Shown: positions 38,054 through 45,994 of the stretch, in pieces
Position numbering within the stretch: the first letter of the stretch is position 1
Layout: each line of letters starts with the position of its first letter
Source of the DNA: Pseudoalteromonas byunsanensis
GTDB taxonomy: Bacteria; Pseudomonadota; Gammaproteobacteria; Enterobacterales; Alteromonadaceae
Assembly (NCBI RefSeq): GCF_001854475.1
Contig: NZ_MNAN01000027.1
Location: 280,428-344,427, forward strand
Direction of reading: 5' to 3'
DNA length: 64,000 bases
Translations under genes and position numbers: made by a program
The notes under the pieces: model-generated
What the model was told of the DNA's origin: nothing
Database searches by the model: none
What the model saw: only the letters and a program-made list of their open reading frames with translations

Positions 38054-39808
38054 TCACTTTGAGTGCTCTTCACGCAAAGTGACAACACCCAATTCATCGA
38101 GCACTTTAACCAGTTCTACCTGTTGTAGCGGCTTAATCACATAGCCATTACTTCCTAAAATAATCGCTCTGTCTAAATCCTGCTGCTCATCATTAGCTGT
38201 TACCACAATGACTATGGTGTTCAAGTTAAGTTGATTTCTTATTTTCTCTATAGTTTCATAGCCATCCATATGAGGCATGTTTAAATCCATAAAAATGACA
38301 TCAAAGGTTTGTGTTTCCAGAACTTGCAGTGCCGCCTTTCCATGCTCAGCACGTACCACATCAAAGCCCAAAGTGCGAAGTTGCTTGGTGATCACCACCG
38401 CATTGATCGCATTGTCCTCAACCAGTAACGCTTTTTTACCGGAGGCATCCGCGCTTATCAATACTTCATTATCATCTAATATCGTAACAGGAATAGTGAA
38501 GCGCAAAGAGGCGCCCCCCTGAGGTGAATTTGAGAGATTCAGCTCTCCTGACATGGCATTAACCAACCACTGGCAGCGTACTAAACCTAGCTGCATTCCC
38601 TGAAAATGGTTATTTTTATCGTCATGTACTGTCATCGAATCGATGAGCTCTTGAGTCAATCCACAGCCTTGGTCACTGACACTCACCGTTAAGCTGCTTT
38701 GGGAGTCGCCAGTATTCAGCTCTACCGCTAGCGTTATTGTTCCAGAGTCACTAAACTTAATCGAATTATCAAGGAGTTGAGAGCAAATCCAAGCCAAATG
38801 TTGGTGGTCACACAATAAGCGTTTATGCTCATTATCCGTCATCTGTACCTGTAACCGTAACCCCTTTCTCTGGGCAGCTAAACGGTAAGGAGCAACAACC
38901 ATTTCAATCATGGTTGGCAAATCAGCACGGCTATTTTGGATCCTCACCTTTTCATTAGACCAACGACTAAAATCATGCATTTCATTGATGAGTATATTCA
39001 ACTGATGAGCCGAAGTAATGGCTTGTTCAAGATGTAATGGCTGATGCTCCGTTCGGAATAGATCCAAATACCCAAGCACCGATTGCAAGGGCGTGCGTAG
39101 CTCATGGCTCGCCCTTGCCAAAAACCGTGATTTCATTCTCAATGCCTGCTGCGTCTGCTGTTTTTGGTTTTCCAATTCGCGCAGCCCTGCAAGTACTTGC
39201 ATTTCCATGGGACGGAAGATGAACTTCACCTCAACAATCAACAACACCATGGCCAGCAACCATATCAGCATCTCAACATAACGAAGGGTTGTTAAACCGC
39301 TATTGGCTTGCTCTTCAAATAGCTGTACTGCGCCATCAAGATCTATCAAGAGGCTTTGTGATAAGCGATAAAGTTCGTCCAATTCAATAGGGTCAGTTAA
39401 CTGCAAATTGCGCCCGCGCGCGATGAAGTCTCGGCTTCGTTGGTCCAGTCTGATTGGCTGTGAAAAATACCACTCATTGAGCTTTGGTGAAAAAAAGCCA
39501 TGCTCTTGAGCACGTTTTGACATCAGATATTCATGATTGACCGCAAATCTATCGACACTGCTTTGTAACTGACTGTAAACCACCTGAAATACCTGTGGCT
39601 CATTTTGCAAACTCACCAGCCTCTGAGCGTGAAGCAACACTTTTTGTGACAGCATACGCTGCATACCTGCGATGTTCACAACGGTCGCATCTTGTTGTTT
39701 ATCATAAAGTAAAAACTGCATAAAGCCAGTTGCTATGGAGACCAATAGAGCCATAGCCAACACAGCCAAAATATAGCGGGCGCGAATCGCTTTTATTAAT
39801 TTCAACAT
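38054..39808 (-). CDS. Hybrid sensor histidine kinase with receiver domain
   Basis: The 584-residue protein has two membrane helices (about residues 13-33 and 181-196) around a periplasmic PilJ-type sensor (VVNIAGMQRMLSQKVLLHAQRL). A dimerisation domain follows with the phospho-His motif ASHELRTPLQSVLGYLDLF, then an ATPase domain (N-box LLDNSIKFSD, VSDQGCGLTQ, GGASLRFTIPV) and a C-terminal receiver (KALLVEDNAINAVV, phospho-acceptor in VIFMDLNMPHMDGY, VVTAN, GYVIKPL). No response regulator gene is adjacent, so it must pass phosphate to an unlinked partner. The PilJ-type domain is often linked to nitrate or motility sensing, but the ligand here is unknown. Confidence 0.92.
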   Translation of the reverse strand: MLKLIKAIRARYILAVLAMALLVSIATGFMQFLLYDKQQDATVVNIAGMQRMLSQKVLLHAQRLVSLQNEPQVFQVVYSQLQSSVDRFAVNHEYLMSKRAQEHGFFSPKLNEWYFSQPIRLDQRSRDFIARGRNLQLTDPIELDELYRLSQSLLIDLDGAVQLFEEQANSGLTTLRYVEMLIWLLAMVLLIVEVKFIFRPMEMQVLAGLRELENQKQQTQQALRMKSRFLARASHELRTPLQSVLGYLDLFRTEHQPLHLEQAITSAHQLNILINEMHDFSRWSNEKVRIQNSRADLPTMIEMVVAPYRLAAQRKGLRLQVQMTDNEHKRLLCDHQHLAWICSQLLDNSIKFSDSGTITLAVELNTGDSQSSLTVSVSDQGCGLTQELIDSMTVHDDKNNHFQGMQLGLVRCQWLVNAMSGELNLSNSPQGGASLRFTIPVTILDDNEVLISADASGKKALLVEDNAINAVVITKQLRTLGFDVVRAEHGKAALQVLETQTFDVIFMDLNMPHMDGYETIEKIRNQLNLNTIVIVVTANDEQQDLDRAIILGSNGYVIKPLQQVELVKVLDELGVVTLREEHSK

Positions 39809-39950
39809 AGGTCCACTTCATCATCCTTCTCTTTGACAGTGTAGTCCAAATTGCTCTGATTGGCGTTTAGCCACTTGACACCTAGATGGCTAAGATGTTT
39901 CAATGCGCGCTCACCCTATTTTGTGGTCAAGGTCAATACCTTGACTGAGG

Positions 39951-40095
39951 GCTGGAAGAGGTGCGTTATTCAGGTAACTGTGTTGAGGAGAGCAAACTCC
40001 CGTGATACACAGCGAGGGGAATTAACGCCGAGAAATTAATCATTTTGCTAACGATTATTTTCGGGCGACTGGGCTGAATCCCAGCGACTGTCACC
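39951..40095 (+). ncRNA. Lysine riboswitch (L-box) aptamer
   Basis: The conserved L-box elements appear in order and spacing like the E. coli lysC leader: GGAAGAGGTGCG at 39953, CAGGTAACTGTG, GAGGAGAGCAAACTCCCGTG, CAGCGAGGGG, ACGCCGAG, then CGGGCGACTGGGCTGAATCC and CCAGCGACTGTCACC ending at 40095. The 3' GGTGGAGAGCTTCTGG (from 40133) can pair with the 5' CTGGAAG using G-U pairs, as in lysC. Lysine binding is expected to repress the dapA-dapD-lysA-like operon that follows. Confidence 0.95.
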
Positions 40096-40196
40096 AATTG
40101 TTTTTATGTCACACATAAAAATAAATAAGTTTGGTGGAGAGCTTCTGGTCTTAGAATAATAAGGCCATTTGCCTTGTCATTTTTAAGTCCATTGCT

Positions 40197-40264
40197 CTTC
40201 GAATTTTAACTGTTCGAAGTTTGGACTCTTGCCCAACTCCGAACACGCTATAAGTTCGGTAGAG
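40197..40264 (+). promoter_or_regulatory. Riboswitch expression platform sequestering the dapA RBS
   Basis: Three overlapping hairpins exclude one another. A pairs CTTCGAA (40197-40203) with TTCGAAG (40213-40219). B pairs 40212-40224 with 40232-40244 (11 of 13 positions). C pairs CCGAAC (40239-40244) with GTTCGG (40254-40259), the bases just before TAGAG and the dapA ATG. A allows C, which hides the ribosome site; B prevents C. No U-run follows, so control looks translational. The hairpin logic is inferred from base pairing. Confidence 0.6.
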
Positions 40265-41149
40265 ATGAAATCACAATTCGATTTATCCAATTATCCGTTG
40301 TGGACCGCATTGGTTACGCCCTTTGATGCGAACAATAACGTCGACTACAACACACTTAAGCAGCTCATCAATGAGCAACAACAAGCCAATAATGGCATTC
40401 TTATTCTCGGCAGCACTGGAGAAGGACTCGCGCTGGATAAACATGAGCAACGTGCGATTGTCGAGTATGTGAGTGCACTTGCACCAAGTGTTCCACTAAT
40501 GGTGGCTGTCGGTGGATTTAATTTAACCGAACAGTTGGCATGGATAGAATTTTGCAACACCTTGGATGTTGATGCTTACTTACTGGGCTCGCCTGTTTAT
40601 GCAAAACCAGGTGATGTCGGCCAGACACAATGGTTTGATGCTTTGCTCAGCAAAGCCAAAAAGCCATGTATGCTTTATAACGTGCCGGGCCGCAGTGCGG
40701 TTTCTATTACCCCTCAGGTATTAAAAAACCTGCAACATCATGACAATTTCTGGGCTATCAAAGAAGCCAGTGGCGACATTGCCACCTTCGAAGCATTTCG
40801 CAACACCGCACCACACATCGCTATCTACAGTGGTGATGATGGGCTTATGCCCTACTTTGCACAAGCAGGTGCCGCTGGGCTAGTCTCAGTTGCCGCCAAT
40901 GCGTGGCCCGAACAAACCGCTGAGTTTGTTCGTCGCTCACTTGCGGGCACTTTTCCTAACTTATTTACCACTTGGACAAGCGCTGTCAACAGCCTGTTTA
41001 GTGTCGCCAATCCAATCCCTGTTAAAGTGTTAATGCACGCTCAAGGCAAACTGGCCACACCGCATCTTCGTCCACCACTAACGCACCTTGAACTGCCTTG
41101 TAAACAGGCACTTCACTACGCAAACGACTCAATTTTATCTTGGAATTAA
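40265..41149 (+). CDS. dapA: 4-hydroxy-tetrahydrodipicolinate synthase
   Basis: This 294-residue class I aldolase condenses pyruvate with aspartate semialdehyde, the first committed step to diaminopimelate and lysine. Motifs are LWTALVTPFD, ILGSTGEGLALDKHEQ (the GTTGE-type loop), the Tyr in PCMLYNVPGRSAV, and the Schiff-base lysine in FWAIKEASGD. The ATG at 40265 follows the riboswitch-controlled GGTAGAG; a TTG 36 bases earlier is in frame but inside the platform hairpins. It heads a four-gene lysine-regulated operon. Confidence 0.92.
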   Translation: MKSQFDLSNYPLWTALVTPFDANNNVDYNTLKQLINEQQQANNGILILGSTGEGLALDKHEQRAIVEYVSALAPSVPLMVAVGGFNLTEQLAWIEFCNTLDVDAYLLGSPVYAKPGDVGQTQWFDALLSKAKKPCMLYNVPGRSAVSITPQVLKNLQHHDNFWAIKEASGDIATFEAFRNTAPHIAIYSGDDGLMPYFAQAGAAGLVSVAANAWPEQTAEFVRRSLAGTFPNLFTTWTSAVNSLFSVANPIPVKVLMHAQGKLATPHLRPPLTHLELPCKQALHYANDSILSWN

Positions 41150-41159
41150 GGCAATTATT

Positions 41160-41900
41160 ATGAGCTGGTTAGAGCTATTAAATAACTTAGAAAACGGCAC
41201 TGTGCGTGCAGCAACACAAGACGAACAAGGACAATGGCATGCCAATGTTGAAGTGAAACAAGGCATTTTAGAAGCGTTCAAAAATGGCACCAACACCGAG
41301 TTCCCAGGCGGCTTTGTTGATAAACACAATCTAGCGCCGCAAGGCTTTGCCGCCGACGCAGGGGTACGTATGGTGCCTGGAGGTTCAAGCGTGCGCCGTG
41401 GTGCATATGTGGCATCTGGCACCATTATCATGCCACCTGCCTACGTTAACATTGGCGCCTATATTGATGAAGGCACCATGGTTGATAGCCATGCTCTAGT
41501 AGGTTCATGTGCACAAGTTGGTAAAAATGTGCATTTAAGCGCAGCAGTACAACTTGGCGGCGTGCTTGAGCCAATTGGTGCCAACCCTGTGGTCATTGAA
41601 GATGACGCGTTTATTGGTGCAGGTTGTGTACTAGTAGAGGGCGTGGTGGTAAAAAAAGGTGCGGTATTAGCACCGGGTGTTCGCCTATCTGCCACCATTC
41701 CTGTTTATGACTGTGTGAACGAACGTATGCTGGACAAAGGCGAACCTATTCCTGAAAACGCCATTGTGATCCCAGGCTCACGCCCATCTTCTAGTGCATG
41801 GGGTCGCGAACAGGGCTTAAGTATGTCGTGCGCCCTAATCGTCAAGTACCGAGATGAACAAAGCGATGCATCGCTTGCACTAGAAGAGGTCTTACGATAA
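41160..41900 (+). CDS. dapD: Tetrahydrodipicolinate N-succinyltransferase
   Basis: The 246-residue left-handed beta-helix acyltransferase succinylates tetrahydrodipicolinate. The hexapeptide-repeat core runs VASGTIIMPPAYVNIGAYIDEGTMVDSHALVGSCAQVGKNVHLSAAVQLGGVLEPIGANPVVIEDDAFIGAGC. It is shorter than the 274-residue E. coli enzyme at the N-terminus. The ATG at 41160 follows the dapA stop by 10 bases; an upstream in-frame ATG inside dapA is not credible. Its stop overlaps the next ATG (TAATG). Confidence 0.93.
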   Translation: MSWLELLNNLENGTVRAATQDEQGQWHANVEVKQGILEAFKNGTNTEFPGGFVDKHNLAPQGFAADAGVRMVPGGSSVRRGAYVASGTIIMPPAYVNIGAYIDEGTMVDSHALVGSCAQVGKNVHLSAAVQLGGVLEPIGANPVVIEDDAFIGAGCVLVEGVVVKKGAVLAPGVRLSATIPVYDCVNERMLDKGEPIPENAIVIPGSRPSSSAWGREQGLSMSCALIVKYRDEQSDASLALEEVLR

Positions 41901-43105
41901 TGCCATTTTTGAGCACCGCACATCGTCAAGTAATCGAACAGATCACTCAATCAGAGCAAACTCCTTTTTTTGTGTACGATTTAGATGGACTGTTAGCTCA
42001 CCTTAAGCCATTGACAGAGCAGTCAGTGGTCAAACTGTGGTATGCCGTCAAAGCCAACCCTCTGTCTAAAGTGATCCAAACATTAGACAAAGCCGGCTTT
42101 GATTTTGACGTTGCCAGCAGTGGTGAACTCAATCAGGTACTCAAGCAAGGTGTCTGCTCATCGCGTGTGCTCAATACCGGACCTGCAAAGTCTAAACCTC
42201 AGATCCAACACTTTCTGTCACAAGGGGTACGTACCTTTGTGGCCGAAAGCCACAATCAAGTGCATTGGCTCAACCAAGTTGCTAGCGAGCAAAACGTGCA
42301 ATTACGCGTACTGCTGCGCGTGCAGTTGCGTTGGCCAGATGGCGAGAAAAACCCGCTAGGGGGTGATAGCCTCACGCCTTTTGGTTTGGGTACACAGCAG
42401 TGGCAATCTCTTGATATAAACGCCTTTAAAGCACTCAATTTCGTCGGTCTGCATATTTTCCAATGGGGCAACATGCTCAGTACACAAAAGTTAACTGAGC
42501 TTTGGTCACAAATGGTACCACCATTGTTGGCATTGGCTGACAATTTAGGTTTTAGACTACAGGTGTTAGATTTAGGCGGAGGCTTAGGGATCCCCTACCA
42601 AGAAGGTGGGATAAAACTTGTATGGACTCAATTACTTGACTCACTTGCCAGCATCAAAGCGGCATCGGGTGTTGAAGAGTTATGGATGGAGTTGGGTCGA
42701 TTTGCGGTAGGCGAATATGGTCATTACGCCAACCCTGTGGTGGAACAAAAACAAAACTATGGTGAACATCAGCTCATCGTTGCCGGTGGAATCAATCATA
42801 TTTTGCGCCCTGCAGTAACCTGCCAAGCCTTCCCGTGTGAACTACTCAGAACTTCAACCGCAGCCAAGCGAGATTACCTCATTCATGGCCCACTTTGTAC
42901 CGCGCTGGATCACTTAGGTCGGCATGAATTACCACAAGACATAAATGAAAATGACTGGTTGGTATTTAGTCAATGTGGCGCTTATGGCTTTACCGAAAGC
43001 ATGCCCTACTTTCTATGTCACGAGTTACCTGCAGAGTATGTGATTGAACATGGTGAAATCCAGTGTATTCGCCCAGCAGTTGCTGCCAATGAGTATTTAA
43101 GGTAG
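41900..43105 (+). CDS. lysA: Diaminopimelate decarboxylase-like fold-type III PLP enzyme
   Basis: The 401-residue PLP enzyme of the alanine-racemase fold has the PLP lysine in LWYAVKANPL (Lys51), ASSGELNQVLKQG, the phosphate-binding LDLGGGLGIPY and the active-site Cys333 in HGPLCTALDHLGR, which corresponds to GPxCxSxD in LysA. Its place in a lysine-riboswitch dap operon argues for meso-diaminopimelate decarboxylase. The sequence is divergent and also recalls PvsE-like decarboxylases, so the substrate is not certain. It is coupled to dapD by a one-base overlap and lies 8 bases before the deacylase gene. Confidence 0.78.
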   Translation: MPFLSTAHRQVIEQITQSEQTPFFVYDLDGLLAHLKPLTEQSVVKLWYAVKANPLSKVIQTLDKAGFDFDVASSGELNQVLKQGVCSSRVLNTGPAKSKPQIQHFLSQGVRTFVAESHNQVHWLNQVASEQNVQLRVLLRVQLRWPDGEKNPLGGDSLTPFGLGTQQWQSLDINAFKALNFVGLHIFQWGNMLSTQKLTELWSQMVPPLLALADNLGFRLQVLDLGGGLGIPYQEGGIKLVWTQLLDSLASIKAASGVEELWMELGRFAVGEYGHYANPVVEQKQNYGEHQLIVAGGINHILRPAVTCQAFPCELLRTSTAAKRDYLIHGPLCTALDHLGRHELPQDINENDWLVFSQCGAYGFTESMPYFLCHELPAEYVIEHGEIQCIRPAVAANEYLR

Positions 43106-43113
43106 ACGTTAAT

Positions 43114-44229
43114 ATGAATCAAATAAACCAAGAGAATATTTTGGTTGGCGAAATTGCCAATGGTCTGCCATTGACTATTCCCGTGTATAGAATGACGGGC
43201 AATGGCAGCGGACCTAAAGTGTATATTCAGGCCAATATGCATGGTGCCGAAGTGCAAGGTAACGCAGTTATTTATCAGTTACTTGAACAATTAAAACAGC
43301 AAACACTGGCCAGTGATATCACCTTAGTCCCTTATGCAAACCCCATTGGTTGTAACCAAAAATCAGGGGAGTTCACCCTTGGACGCTTCGACCCAATCAC
43401 GGGGACTAACTGGAACCGTATGTACCACGACCACTCGACTCTGGTAAACGAGTTTGTTGATGCACATTTGCATGACTCTTTGGATGAAATAAAGCAGCAA
43501 TTTCGCACCCTTCTTATCCACCAGACGCAAGCGCTGTTAGATAAGCCTGCACACAGTATTAATACAGGCCAACGAATAGCGCTGAACTTGCAACGTCTTG
43601 CTCATGAAGCGGATATTGTACTAGACCTACATACCGGCCCCATTTCTGCCAAGCATTTGTATTGTCCAGAATATGCTAAAGCCAGCGCCAGTTATTTTGA
43701 TATTGAGCATGTTTTGTTGATCCCGGATGAATTTGGCGGTGCGCTGGATGAGGCCAGTTTCTGCCCTTGGTGGTCATTACAGCAAGCCTTTGCGCTGCGC
43801 GCTCGAGATATTCCCGTCATGGTTGAGGCATTTACTGTTGAACTAGGCTCTCAAGAAAAAATCGACTTAACCGAGGCTAAGTTAGATGCTCAGAGTATTT
43901 TAAGCTATCTCACCCACAAAGAGGTGTTACTCAACTCGCCCTATCAACCAACCAATATTACCCGTTACGGCTGTATGCTCAAAGACTACGTGGCTTATTA
44001 TGCGCCGATGGGCGGGATGGTAGAATACACAGCGGCTCTTGGATCACACGTGAAAGCAGGTGACACCATTGCCCATATTCTAAGAATGGAACGTTATTTA
44101 TCTGAGCAGCCGCTACAAAATGTCACTATTGAACAAGATGCTATTGCCATACTGCATTTTGCATCTGCCTCAGTAAACCAAGGCACTGAACTATATAAGT
44201 TTTTTACGAATTACTTTGAATTGAACTAA
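43114..44229 (+). CDS. Succinylglutamate desuccinylase/aspartoacylase-family deacylase
   Basis: This 371-residue zinc deacylase belongs to the M14-related AstE/AspA family. The zinc ligands are in NMHGAEVQGN (His43, Glu46) and LDLHTGP (His173), and the general base is probably Glu243 in EAFTVELGSQ. It is the fourth gene of a lysine-riboswitch operon with dapA, dapD and a lysA-like gene, but no dapE is present here. By context it may remove the succinyl group that DapD adds, doing the job of DapE with an unrelated fold. That is inference; the family also hydrolyses other N-acyl amino acids. Confidence 0.8.
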   Translation: MNQINQENILVGEIANGLPLTIPVYRMTGNGSGPKVYIQANMHGAEVQGNAVIYQLLEQLKQQTLASDITLVPYANPIGCNQKSGEFTLGRFDPITGTNWNRMYHDHSTLVNEFVDAHLHDSLDEIKQQFRTLLIHQTQALLDKPAHSINTGQRIALNLQRLAHEADIVLDLHTGPISAKHLYCPEYAKASASYFDIEHVLLIPDEFGGALDEASFCPWWSLQQAFALRARDIPVMVEAFTVELGSQEKIDLTEAKLDAQSILSYLTHKEVLLNSPYQPTNITRYGCMLKDYVAYYAPMGGMVEYTAALGSHVKAGDTIAHILRMERYLSEQPLQNVTIEQDAIAILHFASASVNQGTELYKFFTNYFELN

Positions 44230-44279
44230 TCGTTAAAATTGCGTGAGAGTAAGCGGGCTTTGGCAAGCTTACTAAGGTG

Positions 44280-44306
44280 TGGCGGCATTCGCCGCCAGCC
44301 TTTTTT
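44280..44306 (+). terminator. Terminator of the dap operon
   Basis: A perfect 7-bp GC stem (TGGCGGC / GCCGCCA, loop ATTC) is followed by GCC and six T, 51 bases past the deacylase stop. Confidence 0.8.
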
Positions 44307-44544
44307 ACGCCTTGGGTGTTTTTTGCGGCTTTTTATAAAAAATCGCCATCAAAATATAACCCAACATGGTGAATTGGTTCAGGATCGGGATACAGCCACT
44401 GATCACCGCTGGCATTAATCTAAATCCTTTTAACTTGGCAATTAACAACTGTATTGGTATAACAATAATTGGCCCTACAATTGATACCAGTACAAGCACT
44501 GAGATCTCACCTTCGCGTGCCATTTGAAATATATTTATATCCAT
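44305..44544 (-). CDS. Small two-helix membrane protein, paralogue 2
   Basis: This 79-residue protein has two hydrophobic helices (ISVLVLVSIVGPIIVIPIQLLIA and LMPAVISGCIPILNQFTMLGYILMAIFY) joined by a basic turn KLKGFR. It shares the turn and second-helix motif exactly (IPIQLLIAKLKGFRLMPA, with ISGCIPILN) with the neighbouring 80-residue protein, so the two genes are a tandem duplication. The gap between them is 11 bases. Function is not recognised; the context is an exported protein of unknown role. Confidence 0.7.
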   Translation of the reverse strand: MDINIFQMAREGEISVLVLVSIVGPIIVIPIQLLIAKLKGFRLMPAVISGCIPILNQFTMLGYILMAIFYKKPQKTPKA

Positions 44545-44555
44545 AACGTTACTTT

Positions 44556-44798
44556 TTACTCCTCTAACTCTTTTTCACGCGGCTTCCTATAAAAGACTGC
44601 CATCAAAATATACCCCAGCATAATGTGCAGGTTAAGAATAGGAATACAGCCACTGATCAGCGCGGGCATTAATCTAAACCCTTTTAACTTGGCAATTAAC
44701 AACTGTATTGGCAAAGCAATAATCACTGATATGATTGACCAAAATAGTAAAGGTGAAATACTCCCATCCCGAACCATTGCAAATATATTGATATCCAT
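44556..44798 (-). CDS. Small two-helix membrane protein, paralogue 1
   Basis: This 80-residue protein, with two membrane helices (PLLFWSIISVIIALPIQLLIA and LMPALISGCIPILNLHIMLGYILMAVFY), is the twin of the gene at 44305. Both start MDINIF and share the central KLKGFRLMP. The C-termini differ (acidic REKELEE here). It starts 27 bases after the stop of the exported protein gene, which suggests one three-gene transcript. No homologue is recognised. Confidence 0.7.
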   Translation of the reverse strand: MDINIFAMVRDGSISPLLFWSIISVIIALPIQLLIAKLKGFRLMPALISGCIPILNLHIMLGYILMAVFYRKPREKELEE

Positions 44799-44825
44799 AA
44801 CGTTACCTTTTTAAAATACAACTTG

Positions 44826-45653
44826 CTAACGTGGAGAGAAAGGCACTATCGTGACCGTACCACCACGCCCTCCGCCCATCCAGCCCGATCCATGTATCAC
44901 CGTGACTTGAATGCCATGTTGCGCCAATGTGTTGATAAAATCCTGCAGACCCTGATCGGTCGTAAATGAATAATTGCCGCCAACGGTTTCTCCAGTATCA
45001 GGTATCATATTGCCATTAGCGTCTCGTGCACTTTTTTCTTTATATGTAAGCCTCAACGTCGCACCAAGCGTCGCCGCCTTCATTACGATGCTAGACCCAT
45101 TATCAAAAGTAAACTTGATCTCCATACCATTTACACCGCCAAGCCAGTTACCACCAATTGCAGATGCAAATTGACTCGCCCAGTAAATGAATGAATGGTT
45201 ACTTTCAAACCAATTATCAAATCGTTCATGATTGCTGTAATTTCTCGCCAGATCCCAGGCACTGTCAAAGCCACTGCTTACAGGAACTTGTATAGGTTTG
45301 CCAAATGCTGAGCGACTCAACATCGTATACCCAACATTTACACTTTCCTGGATATGCTGCGGCGTATTCGAGACTCTGGCCACAACAACCGTTTCTAGCT
45401 CCCCCCACTGACCAAACTCAGGCCTTGAAGTCACACTAAAAGACTTTGCAAAACCTTTTGTAAAGTTCGCGATATGAACCTTATGTGAGGAGTTAATGCC
45501 TGATCCTTCTGTCATTGCACGCACTTTTTGCATTGCTTTTTGCTGCATTGAGAAGGCCGTCGTACAAGTGTTACAAGTTAGATAGTTGTCTGCATTAGCA
45601 AAATTCGAAAAACAAACAAGCCAAACGAGGCAAGCAAATAAAATTTTTTCCAT
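44826..45653 (-). CDS. Exported protein of unknown function (275 aa)
   Basis: The protein has a signal peptide (MEKILFACLVWLVCFSNFANA) and right after it CNTC, a possible disulfide. The rest looks like a mixed alpha/beta globular domain (NYSNHERFDNWFESNHSFIYWASQFASAIGGNWLGGVNGMEIKFTFDNGSSIVM) ending in a Gly-rich stretch (GSGWMGGGRGGTVTI). No family was recognised. Two paralogous small membrane proteins follow directly. A periplasmic or secreted location is likely. Confidence 0.7.
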   Translation of the reverse strand: MEKILFACLVWLVCFSNFANADNYLTCNTCTTAFSMQQKAMQKVRAMTEGSGINSSHKVHIANFTKGFAKSFSVTSRPEFGQWGELETVVVARVSNTPQHIQESVNVGYTMLSRSAFGKPIQVPVSSGFDSAWDLARNYSNHERFDNWFESNHSFIYWASQFASAIGGNWLGGVNGMEIKFTFDNGSSIVMKAATLGATLRLTYKEKSARDANGNMIPDTGETVGGNYSFTTDQGLQDFINTLAQHGIQVTVIHGSGWMGGGRGGTVTIVPFSPR

Positions 45654-45714
45654 AAAACAGTTTCCTTACGTTTAATTCCTTTGAACATAATCACCAAAAA
45701 ACACTAAAACGCTA

Positions 45715-45730
45715 TGTACTTTTTAGTACA
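45715..45730. promoter_or_regulatory. Palindrome upstream of the exported-protein gene
   Basis: TGTACT-TTTT-AGTACA is a perfect 16-base palindrome 62 bases before the start of the minus-strand exported-protein gene and about 265 bases before pldA. It could be an operator for the former. Confidence 0.35.
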
Positions 45731-45994
45731 ACGGAGAATAGATATGCCTAAGCACTAAGTCAAAAAACAAACTTAAATATTTAACAGTAAATTATCAAAA
45801 TATATATAAATAGATTCATCAGGCTATATATGAAGAGCTTTACAGGGCAGAGCTTAAGCTCTAATAAAATATATTTCACTGCATTTTGTGGCTTTATGTT
45901 GTAGGCACTTCGCCAGCAAGGTCTGCTCGGTTCATCGCAACTTCACAGTAAAAGTGTATACTTACTGGCTTAACTCACTAAGAAACAATACATT

